From Bacteroidales bacterium (GTDB lineage Bacteria > Bacteroidota > Bacteroidia > Bacteroidales > GCA-2748055): a stretch of DNA of 64,000 nucleotides. The DNA is taken from positions 8,925 to 72,924 of the forward strand of contig JAOZUK010000003.1 in NCBI GenBank assembly GCA_029938715.1, given 5' to 3'. Below the pieces are notes generated by a model. The model saw nothing but the letters and a program-made list of their open reading frames with translations, had not been told where the DNA came from and did no database searches. A program made the position numbers and the translations under genes. Numbering within the stretch: the first letter of the stretch is position 1; each line of letters begins with the position of its first letter. This document shows positions 7,558 through 18,253 of the stretch, in pieces.

Positions 7558-9627
7558 ATGAAAGTACTAAAACTGCTATTTGTAATTGGAACCCTGATGG
7601 TGGTCTCCGCCTGTCAGAATGCCAATGATTCTTCCGGTGAGTTCAAACTGCTACCCCAACCTCAGATTTTTGTGATTGACGGAGCCAGCTCTCTTTATGC
7701 AAAAGAGGTGGTGAACTGCCATGGCATAGACGGGGTGAGCCTTCCGGTATGTGGTGATCTTCTTGCTAAACTGGAACCGGTCCATGTAGCCTCTGATGCA
7801 CAGGTGATTTTCAGTGTAGATAATTCACTGGATGTGAGGGCTGAAGGATATACCCTGGAGATAGAAGGAAAAATCATCTCCATTGCAGGAAAAGACAGGG
7901 CAGGACTGCTGTATGGATTTATGACCCTGGAGCAGCTCATGGAAGATGCCACGGAGCAGGATGTACGCCTGCCGGAATGTAGCATCAAAGATTATCCCCT
8001 GCTTGCCTACCGTGCCATTCACCTGGATGTGAAGCACCATTTGGAGAAGACAGAGTACTATTATCAGCTGATGGATAAACTGGCTGCATATAAGATAAAT
8101 GCTGTAATTGCCGAGGTGGAAGATAAACTGGCTTATAAACGTCAGCCCCTGGTTGGTTCTGAGGATGCATTGAGCATTGAGGAGTGGAAGAGGCTGAGCG
8201 ACTATGCCATGGAAAGAAATATTGAGATCAGTCCACTGGTTCAGGGACTGGGCCATGCCTCCTTTATTTTGAAACATAATCTCTACAAGGAGTTGCGGGA
8301 TGACCCGGACAGTGACTGGGCTTTTAATCCACTGGATCCGGAAACTTACAAGCTGCAGTTTGACCTCTACCTGGATGCGTTTGAAGCCCTGCCCCATGGC
8401 CGTTACCTCCATGTGGGTGGCGATGAAGTACATACAACCGGTCGGGGCAGTGGAAAAACTGAACTTGAATTGCAATTATCCTGGTTAAGCAAAGTATGCA
8501 GTTTCGCGGAGGATCATGGACGCATCCCCATCTTCTGGGATGATATGCCCATTAAATATGCCGGACTCTACAGACCCATGTTCGACACTTCAGTGAGCCG
8601 CAATGAGGTGGATCAGCTTTGGGCTGAGAATGAGCATAAACTGGTGGAGTACCTGGATATGTTTCCGAAAAACTGCATCTACATGAGATGGAACTATAGC
8701 GATCCCCACGCTGAGGGAAATATCAAGGCCATGGAGTGGTTCTCTGAACATGGACTACCTGTGATGGGTGCAACAGCCGGACAAACCCGATGGAAATTGA
8801 TGCCACAGAATGAGAGCAATATGGAGAACATCCGCTCCTTTGCTGTAACCTCCATTGATAAGGGGCTCGATGGCCTGTTGCTCACCCTCTGGGATGATGA
8901 TTCTCCACATTTTGAACTCTATATCCGGGGAATTCTGGCATTTGCAGAGTACAGCTGGTCGGGCGATGTTCGATCTAAAACAGAGATTAAAACTGCTTAC
9001 CGGCAAAGGGAATATTCCCACACCCTGGCCGGTGAGGAGTATGCAGTCATAGAGCGGCTGGAGCATATGGCAGGCTGGTGGAACGGTGCATTGTTACAGG
9101 GGGGGCAAAGAAACGACGTAAGAAGCCATGCGGATCCATTAAACCAGAGAATTATTGAACTTCCACTTAAAGGTGAGAAAGGAAGATGGACAAAGAATAA
9201 TGAAGGTCGTCTGGAAATGGCTGCCAAGGTGGTAGAAGACAGTGACAAGGTCGCTTCAACCCTTGAAGCCATGAAATCAAAAGCCATCCGGAACCACTAC
9301 AGGTTAGAGGTCTATGAACAGGCCAACCAGCTGGTCAGGTTTTCGGCCCAGGCACTCCTTACCTTGCAACTTTATGATACCGCACTGGACGATGCTGAAG
9401 CTTCAGAAGCTCTAAAAAAGGTTCAAAATCTGGAAGAGGAGTTTGAGCTCCTTCGGAAGGACGTGGAGCAGGTCTATGGCCAGACCCGTATTCTGACTAA
9501 ACCTGATGACTATATCCTGGACCAGGATCATCACCTGCATCTGGCTAATCAAACCCTTTCATTAGATTGGCTCTTTACAGCCGAACTGTTTTTCTTTGAG
9601 AAAGTAGATTCACAAATGTTAAACTAG
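7558..9627 (+). CDS. Beta-N-acetylhexosaminidase (GH20), lipoprotein
   Basis: Lipobox VVSAC; YLHVGGDEVHTTGRG catalytic D-E pair. Confidence 0.85.
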   Translation: MKVLKLLFVIGTLMVVSACQNANDSSGEFKLLPQPQIFVIDGASSLYAKEVVNCHGIDGVSLPVCGDLLAKLEPVHVASDAQVIFSVDNSLDVRAEGYTLEIEGKIISIAGKDRAGLLYGFMTLEQLMEDATEQDVRLPECSIKDYPLLAYRAIHLDVKHHLEKTEYYYQLMDKLAAYKINAVIAEVEDKLAYKRQPLVGSEDALSIEEWKRLSDYAMERNIEISPLVQGLGHASFILKHNLYKELRDDPDSDWAFNPLDPETYKLQFDLYLDAFEALPHGRYLHVGGDEVHTTGRGSGKTELELQLSWLSKVCSFAEDHGRIPIFWDDMPIKYAGLYRPMFDTSVSRNEVDQLWAENEHKLVEYLDMFPKNCIYMRWNYSDPHAEGNIKAMEWFSEHGLPVMGATAGQTRWKLMPQNESNMENIRSFAVTSIDKGLDGLLLTLWDDDSPHFELYIRGILAFAEYSWSGDVRSKTEIKTAYRQREYSHTLAGEEYAVIERLEHMAGWWNGALLQGGQRNDVRSHADPLNQRIIELPLKGEKGRWTKNNEGRLEMAAKVVEDSDKVASTLEAMKSKAIRNHYRLEVYEQANQLVRFSAQALLTLQLYDTALDDAEASEALKKVQNLEEEFELLRKDVEQVYGQTRILTKPDDYILDQDHHLHLANQTLSLDWLFTAELFFFEKVDSQMLN

Positions 9628-9631
9628 TAAT

Positions 9632-9748
9632 ATGAGAAGAAAAGTCATATTAACGCTCCCGGTACTTTTATGGCCGACCTGATCACCAATGATGTCACAT
9701 GGGAGAGGTGGAAGGGGCAGATGCCGGTGATCTATAATAAGGAATAAG
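9632..9748 (+). pseudogene. Possible gene relic: signal-peptide-like start MRRKVILTLPVLLWPT* followed out of frame by GTFMADLITNDVTWERWKGQMPVIYNKE*
   Basis: Two short out-of-frame segments read by hand in the gap between GH20 and the AAA ATPase. Confidence 0.3.
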
Positions 9749-9898
9749 AATAGTTTCTAAACAATCTGATACCCTCAAGTTGATATTGCAGTTCTCTCGA
9801 TATTTTGCTATATGTATTATAAATAATGCAAAAAATGAAATAAAATGCTTTGTCTGTAGTGCAATAATATATATATTTACAATCATATGTAATGACTA

Positions 9899-11092
9899 AT
9901 GAAAAGATTGCGAGAGAATTCGGATAGAAGAATCAGTCAATCACCCGATAAGTTTTTCAGATTTTTACTGGAAAATATTGATTGGAATAATCGCTTAATT
10001 GGTATTAGTGGAGCCAGGGGAGCAGGCAAAACAACGCTTATTTTACAGTATTTAAAAGAGAATTTCAGTAGTTCTGAAAAGGCTATCTACCTTGAGTTGG
10101 ATGACCTTTATTTTGCTGAAAACTCTTTGATAGATTTCGCTGATATATTCTATAAAGAGGGTGGAAGTCTGCTTGTGTTGGATGAGATTCACAAGTATAA
10201 AGGATGGTCTCATGATCTGAAATTAATTTATGATCGGTATGATTCCTTAAAAGTAGTGTTTACAAGCTCTTCAGCCCTGGAGCTTTACAAGGGATCACAT
10301 GATTTGAGCCGACGCTTAATCATGTATAATCTGCCTGGATTATCTTTGAGAGAGTATGCTAATTTCAGGTATGGAATTGAGTTGCCGAAAATATCCTTTG
10401 AACAGTTAATCACAGATTCAAGGGATATAAGTTTTGGTTTACCAAAAGATTTGCGGCCCATTAAATTATTTAAGGAGTATCAGCAATATGGATATTTCCC
10501 TTTTTTTAATGACAATATAGATACCTATCATGAAAGATTGCTTAACACCTTGAACCTCATCCTGGAGAATGATTTACCAATTATTTTCAATATCGATTTC
10601 AATTCCGTGTTAAATTTGAAAAAACTCATATCTATCATTGCAAGAATCGTCCCATATAAACCAAACATAAAAAAACTTGCAGATCAGATAGGAGTTACGA
10701 GAGAAACACTACTCAGATACCTCTTTTATCTGGAGAAAGCCCATGTATTTAAATGGGTAGGGAGAGATACACATGGAATAAATTATTTGAACAAACCCGA
10801 AAAACTATACCTCCAGAATACCAATCTGATTTATGCACTTGCTGAGCACTCTGCAAATATAGGGGCAGTCAGAGAGACCTTTGTTCTAAATCAACTATCA
10901 GTTAATCATAATATAACATACCCAGGGATAGGCGACTTTTTAGTAGATGGTAGAATTACCCTCGAAGTAGGTGGCAAATCGAAAACAAAAAAGCAAATTG
11001 CTGAAATCAAAGATGCTTATCTTATCAAAGATGACATCGAGTTTGGCGCAACTGGAATCATTCCCATATGGATGCTTGGACTGCTCTACTAA
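9899..11092 (+). CDS. AAA family ATPase with DUF4143/PD-(D/E)XK-like C-terminus
   Basis: Walker A GARGAGKTT; Walker B SLLVLDEIHKYKGW; C-terminal GDFLVDGRITLEVGGKSK; AT-rich compared with flanks. Confidence 0.8.
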   Translation: MKRLRENSDRRISQSPDKFFRFLLENIDWNNRLIGISGARGAGKTTLILQYLKENFSSSEKAIYLELDDLYFAENSLIDFADIFYKEGGSLLVLDEIHKYKGWSHDLKLIYDRYDSLKVVFTSSSALELYKGSHDLSRRLIMYNLPGLSLREYANFRYGIELPKISFEQLITDSRDISFGLPKDLRPIKLFKEYQQYGYFPFFNDNIDTYHERLLNTLNLILENDLPIIFNIDFNSVLNLKKLISIIARIVPYKPNIKKLADQIGVTRETLLRYLFYLEKAHVFKWVGRDTHGINYLNKPEKLYLQNTNLIYALAEHSANIGAVRETFVLNQLSVNHNITYPGIGDFLVDGRITLEVGGKSKTKKQIAEIKDAYLIKDDIEFGATGIIPIWMLGLLY

Positions 11093-11093
11093 T

Positions 11094-12641
11094 CTACTTC
11101 AACTCCAGCTGCTGGATTTGTCCGTAGTCTGTTCCCCGAATCTCCTCGAACGCGGAAACCATCTCCTCCAATTTTTCCTTATTGGATTCAGCCAGGTTAT
11201 GCTGCTCCCCAAGATCATCTTTCAGGTTATAGAGTTGATATTCATCCGCATTCCCCAGTTCAATATTCACATTCTTTGCTATAGCTGGCCCATCGAAAGG
11301 GGGAATCATTACCCAGTCCCCCTGCCTGAATGCTGTACGGCTGGTGGCCTCCAGAATCAGATTCGTCCTGCCCTGATCTTCCTGTCCCATAAACTCACTT
11401 AGCAGCTCAACCCCATCTTCACTTCTTAGCTGGCTTCCGGTTAATGAGGCCAGAGACGAAAGCAGGTCTACCTGGGATACCATGGCATCCGACACCAAAG
11501 GCTTGATCTGGCCCTTCCAGTAGGTAATAAAAGGCACCCGGGTTCCCGCCTCAAACAGGCTGTATTTTCCTCCCCTGAGCGGACCAGCCTGGGTATGACT
11601 GCCCACCTTTGTATCCGCATCATCATAATATCCGTCGTTAAGTACCGGACCATTGTCACTGGTTAGAATGATCATGGTATTCTCCAGAAGCCCCTCTTTT
11701 TCAACTGTTTTTATCAGTTCTCCAATACACCAGTCAGCTTCCACTATCACATCCCCCCTGGCACCCAGTTGAGTTTTCCCCACAAACCGGGGATGGGGTG
11801 TACGTGGTACATGGGGTTGCTGTAAGGCATAGTATAGAAAGAATGGCTCCTGCTTATGTTCCATGATGTAATTCTGGGCCCTTACCAGGAACGTATCGGC
11901 CATGTTTTCATCCACCCACCTGGCGTCTTCTCCACCTTTCATAAAGCCGATGCGCGATATGCCGTTCACTATGGTGTTGAAGTGTCCATGGTGATACTTC
12001 ATCTTGAGCATTTCCGGATTGTCTTTTCCAGTGGGTTCACCGGGAAAATTCTGATTGTAATCGATCTCAATGGGATCGTTGGGATCGAGCCTGACCACAT
12101 GGCCATTCTCGATATAGACCGTGGGTACACGATCCTGGGTAGCTGCCATGATATATGCATAATCAAATCCTACTTCATTGGGTCCCGGAGATATTCGCTG
12201 ATTCCAGTCCACATGACCATCTCCCAGACCCAGGTGCCATTTCCCCACAATTCCTGTATGGTACCCTTCTGCTTTAAACATTTTCGGCAGGGTCACCTGT
12301 TTGGTGTCAATAATAAGTGGCGCCGTACCCGGAAGGATCTTTGCATTCTTATTGCGCCAGGGATAGACACCGGTTAACAGAGCATACCTGCTGGGTGAGC
12401 AGGTTGCGGAAGAAGCATATCCATTGGTAAAACGAACACCCCCTTCAGCCAGTCTGTCAATATTCGGTGTTCTGATCTCAGTGGCTCCATAGGCTCCCAC
12501 ATCGCCATACCCCAGGTCGTCGGCATAGATCAATATTACATTCGGTAGTTTTTCCTCTTGGGATTCGTTCTGAGGGGCATTGCAGGAATTCAGGATGAAC
12601 AATGCTAGTGTTATAACGGTGATGGACAGAGATTTCATCAT
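11094..12641 (-). CDS. Sulfatase (S1, Cys-type CSPSR), lipoprotein
   Basis: NVILIYADDLGYGDVG, SATCSPSRYALLTG, TSDNGPVLNDGY; lipobox ILNSC. Confidence 0.93.
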   Translation of the reverse strand: MMKSLSITVITLALFILNSCNAPQNESQEEKLPNVILIYADDLGYGDVGAYGATEIRTPNIDRLAEGGVRFTNGYASSATCSPSRYALLTGVYPWRNKNAKILPGTAPLIIDTKQVTLPKMFKAEGYHTGIVGKWHLGLGDGHVDWNQRISPGPNEVGFDYAYIMAATQDRVPTVYIENGHVVRLDPNDPIEIDYNQNFPGEPTGKDNPEMLKMKYHHGHFNTIVNGISRIGFMKGGEDARWVDENMADTFLVRAQNYIMEHKQEPFFLYYALQQPHVPRTPHPRFVGKTQLGARGDVIVEADWCIGELIKTVEKEGLLENTMIILTSDNGPVLNDGYYDDADTKVGSHTQAGPLRGGKYSLFEAGTRVPFITYWKGQIKPLVSDAMVSQVDLLSSLASLTGSQLRSEDGVELLSEFMGQEDQGRTNLILEATSRTAFRQGDWVMIPPFDGPAIAKNVNIELGNADEYQLYNLKDDLGEQHNLAESNKEKLEEMVSAFEEIRGTDYGQIQQLELK

Positions 12642-12666
12642 GGGAGAATTTATTTGTTATGCTGGG

Positions 12667-14529
12667 TTATTGGAGTTTAAATATGAATGATTCCAGCGGT
12701 TTCAATTCTACCCTTGTTTTAGCAGCACCATTTTCCACAATCAACTGAGTGGTGGATCCATCAAGCTGATCGGACAGGGTATATGTTCCTTCAGATAAAT
12801 CCCAGGCATGGATAATCTCACCCGGAAGACCCAGGTCAAAACCAAAGGTGTCATTTGCATCGAAGTTAGTGACTATAATCAGTCGCTCGTTATCCTTCCA
12901 TCGGACATAAGAGAATACACGGTCGTTATACCACTCAGTATATTGTCTGTTATGGCTGTGAATCTCACTGTATTTTCCCATGAGCGCCTGGCTGTTAAGC
13001 GTGAAATTGAGCAGCTTTTGATAGAAATCCCTCAACTCTTTTTCTTCCCGGGAAAGCTGTCCGCCGTCAAATGCACCCATATTTATCCATTTCACATGGT
13101 TAGGCACTCCCCAGTAATCATAGATGGTGGTGCGGGTCTCAGATCCTTGTCCGGGGTTCCCATCGCCCGGCTCACCCACCTCCTGGCCAAAATAAATCAT
13201 GGTGGGGGAAGTGCCGATGGTGGCTGAGACCACCATAGCAGGTTTCCCTTTTTGGGCATCCCCTGCAAATTCTGAACTGGCTATGCGCTGTTCATCATGG
13301 TTTTCCAGAAAATGAAGCATGTGGTGCTCGATGTCACTCAAACCTTCCTGGATAGGAATGAGGTGGTCGGTACTTCCATGACCCTGCATGATCTGTTTCA
13401 GGGTATCGTACAGCTCCACTTTGTCATACAGGTAATCCATCTTTCCCAGATGGATATAGTCCCGGTAGATATGGGGCTGGTAGATCTCTGCGAGCAGGAA
13501 GGCATCCTGACGGGTTGTCTTAATGGCACTGTTCATATAGCTCCAGAACTCCACAGGTACCATTTCAGCCATATCATAGCGGAATCCATCCACCCCCTTA
13601 TCCAGCCAGTAAAGGGCAATATCCTTATATTTCACCCAGGAGTTGGGGACCTCCTTCTTTTCCCAGTAGGCATGATGTACCTGAAAGGGCTCATTTTCAT
13701 AACCGGCCGGCAGTTCCTCAAAGTCTTTTGTTCCATCGGGACGAACTCCGAAATTCACTTTTACGGCTTCATACCAGTCGTTCATTCCCGGCTGCGAACT
13801 CCTGGATCCGTTCCCGGTCCATTTGGCCGGATCCTCCTTAAAATAGCCATCGGCCTCTGGGTGTGCTTCACCTCCCAGAACCTGGTATCCATTCTGCCAC
13901 TCTGGAACCTGAAATGGAGTTCCTGGGATATAATAGAAGTTGTTATGCTTCATATACTCCCTGGATACATCATCAGAAGCTCCAAAGTCCCTGGTGCCTT
14001 CCGGATTGGTGACGGAATGATAGGTCCTGGCCACATGGTTGGGAACAATGTCGATGATCACTTTCAATCCATGGGCGTGGCTCCGGGCAATCAGGGATTC
14101 AAACTCCTCAAGTCTTTGGGCCGGATCTTCGGCCAGATCCGGATTTACATTGTAGTAGTCCTTCACCGAATAGGGAGAACCGGCCCTTCCCTTCACCACA
14201 TCAGGATCATCTCCCGGGAGTCCGTATCCTGAATAGTCTGTGACCATGGCATGATGCAGCACACCGGTATACCAGATATGAGAAACACCCAGGTCTTTTA
14301 TGGCTTCCAGAGCCTCATCCGTAAAATCATTAAACTTACCCACCCCATTCTCCTCGATTGTTCCCCAGGATTTATTAGTGGTGTTGGTATTTCCAAACAG
14401 GCGAGTAAACACCTGGTAGAGGACGATTTTATGCGTTTGACTCTGATTCACGTTTTCAACATTAGATTTTTGATTACATCCTGATACTATTAAAAGAAGA
14501 GCTATTCCAACTGATAACGCTGGTTTCAT
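12667..14529 (-). CDS. Alpha-amylase family glycoside hydrolase (GH13), lipoprotein
   Basis: IDIVPNH, DGFRYDMAEM, LLAEIY, FLENHDEQR GH13 motifs; lipobox IVSGC. Confidence 0.9.
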   Translation of the reverse strand: MKPALSVGIALLLIVSGCNQKSNVENVNQSQTHKIVLYQVFTRLFGNTNTTNKSWGTIEENGVGKFNDFTDEALEAIKDLGVSHIWYTGVLHHAMVTDYSGYGLPGDDPDVVKGRAGSPYSVKDYYNVNPDLAEDPAQRLEEFESLIARSHAHGLKVIIDIVPNHVARTYHSVTNPEGTRDFGASDDVSREYMKHNNFYYIPGTPFQVPEWQNGYQVLGGEAHPEADGYFKEDPAKWTGNGSRSSQPGMNDWYEAVKVNFGVRPDGTKDFEELPAGYENEPFQVHHAYWEKKEVPNSWVKYKDIALYWLDKGVDGFRYDMAEMVPVEFWSYMNSAIKTTRQDAFLLAEIYQPHIYRDYIHLGKMDYLYDKVELYDTLKQIMQGHGSTDHLIPIQEGLSDIEHHMLHFLENHDEQRIASSEFAGDAQKGKPAMVVSATIGTSPTMIYFGQEVGEPGDGNPGQGSETRTTIYDYWGVPNHVKWINMGAFDGGQLSREEKELRDFYQKLLNFTLNSQALMGKYSEIHSHNRQYTEWYNDRVFSYVRWKDNERLIIVTNFDANDTFGFDLGLPGEIIHAWDLSEGTYTLSDQLDGSTTQLIVENGAAKTRVELKPLESFIFKLQ

Positions 14530-14879
14530 GATTCCGGTTTATCCAGGTGATATCTATGCTTCAATGATTTTCCACGGAAAACCAGTCCGGAACAGAGGGT
14601 GAGCAGCGACACCACAACCAGGATGATGGCAAGCCTGCCCCAATCGTCACCTATGGATTTACGTATCTCAATGTATCCCATCATAGCGCGGATCCACTCA
14701 AGGGCCCCCAGAAGGAGTAATACCTGGATTGTTCTGGCTGCCCAGGGCTTCCTGATTAAAAGCAATAGAGGAACCCCGAAACTCAGGATGACAAATGGAA
14801 ACAGTCCCGCTCTTGAAAAGTGAGCTGCAAGCAGGCCAAACGCAAAGAGAACTGGTAATAATCTTAGAAAGTTTTTCAT
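14526..14879 (-). CDS. Small integral membrane protein of unknown function (~4 TM)
   Basis: Highly hydrophobic 117 aa; 4-nt ATGA overlaps with both neighbouring genes on the same strand. Confidence 0.7.
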   Translation of the reverse strand: MKNFLRLLPVLFAFGLLAAHFSRAGLFPFVILSFGVPLLLLIRKPWAARTIQVLLLLGALEWIRAMMGYIEIRKSIGDDWGRLAIILVVVSLLTLCSGLVFRGKSLKHRYHLDKPES

Positions 14880-16465
14880 GGGCTGATGTTTGACTGATGG
14901 ATTAGTTTGAATTTTTTGTTACTGGTCCGGTTGTTTTCCAGATTAACCCCTTTGCCATCCGTTAGTTCGATGGCCGGGAAAATTGAACTGGCTGGTGTTC
15001 CAACAAAATCTCTGATTGTAAGGTTGGTAAATTCTCTGGAATAGATGGCATGGCTCATATAATCGGGTAGATTCTCGCCCCATTCTACCTGGAGCCCAAT
15101 AATTTGCAAGTTATCGGTATGCTGACTGTATAGGGCAGGAATGTCATGTTTAAAAATCCCCAGGTCAAAAGTATATACAGGCCTGAGGTCGAAATTACCT
15201 CCATAGGTATCACTGTGCAAGCCCCCTGAAATTTTTAAGGAGACATTTTCAAGGAGAACATCTGAAATTTTGGCCTCATTGGTCCCATAGATCACAATGC
15301 CGCTTTCACTCTCCGCTATGATATTCCTGAAACGTATGTTCTTAACCGCTCCGGCCGGGCTGTTGGGGTCGCGTCTGATGGCAGATACATGAATGGGTTC
15401 CCCGCTGCCCCACCAATGTCCTGTGTACATGCGATTCTGTATGGTAATATCACTGAATAGGATGTTCTCGATGGTGCCGTTGTCGCGGGAGAATACACCC
15501 ACCCCCCGGTTTGAATCATAAATGACCAGGTTGGAGAATACACAATTCCGGATGGAATTGATTCCGTAACCAACGCGGATGCCTGCAGAGCGTGACTGCA
15601 TCACACAATTGGTCACTGTAATATTCTCTGCATACCCGGTTTTATTGCCGTACTTCCTTGTGGAATAGTCTTCTTTGGTATTGATATCTCCTTCAACTCC
15701 GGCGCGGGTGCCAAATCCGGTTACTATAATGGCATCATCTCCGGCCCGGATATCACAATCGGAGATTCTTACATTTCTGGAAGTGGTGCAATGGATCCCA
15801 TCGCTGTTGGGCACCATCAGGTTGTTATAGATGGAGATTCCCGTTACCAGCACATCATCACAATCTGCGATCCTGAAGGTCCAATGTGGCGAATCTCTGA
15901 AGGTAATGTCTTTGATGTCCACCTGTTCACATTGATGTAAAACCACCATCATGCCAGGTCTGGCATGGAAGGAGATGGGGCCTTCGGGAGGGAATAAATG
16001 TTCTGGCATATAATCCTGACCCTGTCGGGTGACGTTCCTGTCGAAGTCACTCCCCATATGGGCTTTATCAGCCAGGTGAAAGCTTGTTCCGTTTCCGTCA
16101 ATCTCTCCTTCACCGGTGATGGAAATACCTGTGGCCTGGTAGGCATAGATCAGTCCGTGCTGATATCCTCCAATCCGGTAATCGGCTGTATCGGGGCTGC
16201 CCATGAGCCGCGCTCCCTGCTCCAGGTAGAGATTCACATTGGATTTGAGAACGATGGTTCCGGTGACAAACTTTCCGGGGGGGATGACCACTTTCCCACC
16301 GCCGTTTTGATGACAATCATCAATGGCTTGCTGAATGAAGCTGGTATTTACCGTTTTACCATCGTCCTTTGCTCCAAAGGAGGTGATGACGTAATCATGA
16401 TTAAGCTGGTTGCAGCTCAGGAATAAGGGTATCCATAGGATGAAAATAAGTACTTGTTTGATCAT
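14876..16465 (-). CDS. Polygalacturonase-like glycosyl hydrolase (GH28, right-handed beta-helix)
   Basis: DGKTVNTSFIQQAIDDCHQNGGGKVVIPPGKFVTGTI, VPNSDGIHCTTSRNVRISDCDIRAGDDAIIV. Confidence 0.9.
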   Translation of the reverse strand: MIKQVLIFILWIPLFLSCNQLNHDYVITSFGAKDDGKTVNTSFIQQAIDDCHQNGGGKVVIPPGKFVTGTIVLKSNVNLYLEQGARLMGSPDTADYRIGGYQHGLIYAYQATGISITGEGEIDGNGTSFHLADKAHMGSDFDRNVTRQGQDYMPEHLFPPEGPISFHARPGMMVVLHQCEQVDIKDITFRDSPHWTFRIADCDDVLVTGISIYNNLMVPNSDGIHCTTSRNVRISDCDIRAGDDAIIVTGFGTRAGVEGDINTKEDYSTRKYGNKTGYAENITVTNCVMQSRSAGIRVGYGINSIRNCVFSNLVIYDSNRGVGVFSRDNGTIENILFSDITIQNRMYTGHWWGSGEPIHVSAIRRDPNSPAGAVKNIRFRNIIAESESGIVIYGTNEAKISDVLLENVSLKISGGLHSDTYGGNFDLRPVYTFDLGIFKHDIPALYSQHTDNLQIIGLQVEWGENLPDYMSHAIYSREFTNLTIRDFVGTPASSIFPAIELTDGKGVNLENNRTSNKKFKLIHQSNISP

Positions 16466-16501
16466 AGGATAGGCTGTTCTCAGGTTAAGGTAGATTTGAT
16501 T

Positions 16502-17356
16502 TTACTTCACCAGATCGGAATAGGATATAAGTTGGATCCCCAGCTTCTCAATTTCTTTGATTACCTTCTCACTTGTAAACAGTTCGGTGACCATCTGGCG
16601 GTCCGCATTCACGGTGTAATACCCTTCATGTCCCACGGCCTCCATTTCTGCACCTGCCAGTGCCGGATGTTCCACAAACATATAGGTATTACCAGCTTTG
16701 AGTTTCCTGAGCCCTCCAATGAAAGTATCAATTCTCTCCCCGGAAGTCTCTCCTGTAATTCGTCCCGGAAAACGTTCTACACCTATCTCTCCCGGACTGA
16801 TATCCAGATTATATTCTTGTGCCAGTTTGCTGAAAACCCCGGCTACCTGCTCATCCCAGCCAGAGCAACCCATATGGCAGGAAAGATGTGATACCTGTGG
16901 AATATGACTGGTGGCCAGTTCAATCTGAGCCCTCATTTCGGCTTCGATCTCTTCCAGTTTCCAGTCAGATCCCTTCAGGGTTCGGTTCTCGGGATAACGG
17001 TCGTTGGGCCAGATCATGGGGAAGAAAAATCCATCCTCATCTGTGATGCTGGGGGCATGGGTTAATGGTCTCCATTTTACATTTTCCCATTCGCTGGTAA
17101 AGGTAAGGTGAACCCCCACGTCCAATCCCGGGTTCTCATTCAGCATCCTGACAGCCTCTGGAAACCATGCACAGGGCACCATGATCTCCACCGAGCGGAC
17201 GATCCCCTCCTGGTAAGATTTGATACAGCCCAGGTTGCTGCCGTGGGTGGATCCGATATCGTCGGCCCGGATGATCAGACGGATCTCTTCCTTTGACTGA
17301 CCACTGAGGCATCCTAGAGTGAGGCTGAATATGAGTGACAGGATAACATGCTTCAT
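16502..17356 (-). CDS. YdjC/ChbG-family carbohydrate deacetylase
   Basis: LIIRADDIGSTHGSN, GVHLTFTSEW, VSHLSCHMG motifs. Confidence 0.85.
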   Translation of the reverse strand: MKHVILSLIFSLTLGCLSGQSKEEIRLIIRADDIGSTHGSNLGCIKSYQEGIVRSVEIMVPCAWFPEAVRMLNENPGLDVGVHLTFTSEWENVKWRPLTHAPSITDEDGFFFPMIWPNDRYPENRTLKGSDWKLEEIEAEMRAQIELATSHIPQVSHLSCHMGCSGWDEQVAGVFSKLAQEYNLDISPGEIGVERFPGRITGETSGERIDTFIGGLRKLKAGNTYMFVEHPALAGAEMEAVGHEGYYTVNADRQMVTELFTSEKVIKEIEKLGIQLISYSDLVK

Positions 17357-17368
17357 GGTTGGGTAAGT

Positions 17369-18175
17369 TTAGTGGTTTTTAATGATGTTCATCAGGGATT
17401 GATGGACTCCTGCTCCGGTCGCTACAATGGCATAATTGTGGTCAAAAGATCCAGAAGAGAGATCAAAATTTATTACATCCCCGTTGATATCTGTTACCAC
17501 CCCGCCCGCTTCTTTAATAATCAGTGTGGGTGCTGCAATATCCCAGATTTTTGTGGTCTGATTAATGACAGCACCCAGCCGGCCGTCTGTTGTGTAGCAA
17601 AAATCATAGAGCGAATTGGTGGAGCGAATGTTTCTAACCTGTTTTGTGAGCCTGGCCATCAGTTGCATTTCAGAAGCGGTTTTAGCAGGATCACTGCTAA
17701 AATCGAATGAGTAAGCGATCAGTTGCTCAGCCAGGTTTGATGAGGGAGTGGTCCTGATAGGAACCCCGTTTTTCCGGGCTCCCTTTTTCAATTCGGCCAG
17801 GTATACATCCTGATCTACTGGAATATACATTCCAGCCAAAATTGGATCTCCCTTCCACATCAAGGCAATGATCACACCGAACCAAGGCAGGCCGGCGGCA
17901 AAATTGGAGGTTCCATCCAGGGGATCCACCACCCAGGTATACTCCGATCCATGACTTACATATCCCGATTCTTCGGTGATGATATTGTAAGGGTTTGGAG
18001 TATCGACCAGTACTTTAAGAATAGTTCTTTCGGAAGCCAGATCAGCTTCGGTCACAACCGAGCTGATACTCTCTTTGACTTTTGCCTTATGGCTAGTCCC
18101 AAAATGACTCAATAATACTTTGCCGGCCTCAAAAAGTGCTTTCTCCAGGATTTCTCTGGCATTTTCAGGAATCAT
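17369..18175 (-). CDS. Inositol monophosphatase family protein
   Basis: TEADLASE, ITEESGY, WVVDPLDGTSNFAAGLP, TTKIWDIAAPTLIIKEAGG. Confidence 0.92.
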   Translation of the reverse strand: MIPENAREILEKALFEAGKVLLSHFGTSHKAKVKESISSVVTEADLASERTILKVLVDTPNPYNIITEESGYVSHGSEYTWVVDPLDGTSNFAAGLPWFGVIIALMWKGDPILAGMYIPVDQDVYLAELKKGARKNGVPIRTTPSSNLAEQLIAYSFDFSSDPAKTASEMQLMARLTKQVRNIRSTNSLYDFCYTTDGRLGAVINQTTKIWDIAAPTLIIKEAGGVVTDINGDVINFDLSSGSFDHNYAIVATGAGVHQSLMNIIKNH

Positions 18176-18253
18176 GGTTTAAATTTAGCAAAAGCAGGGG
18201 ATTTCTCTTTCCTCAGTGCTTAAGGTTGAATGGATGAAACCCGAAAAGAGTAC

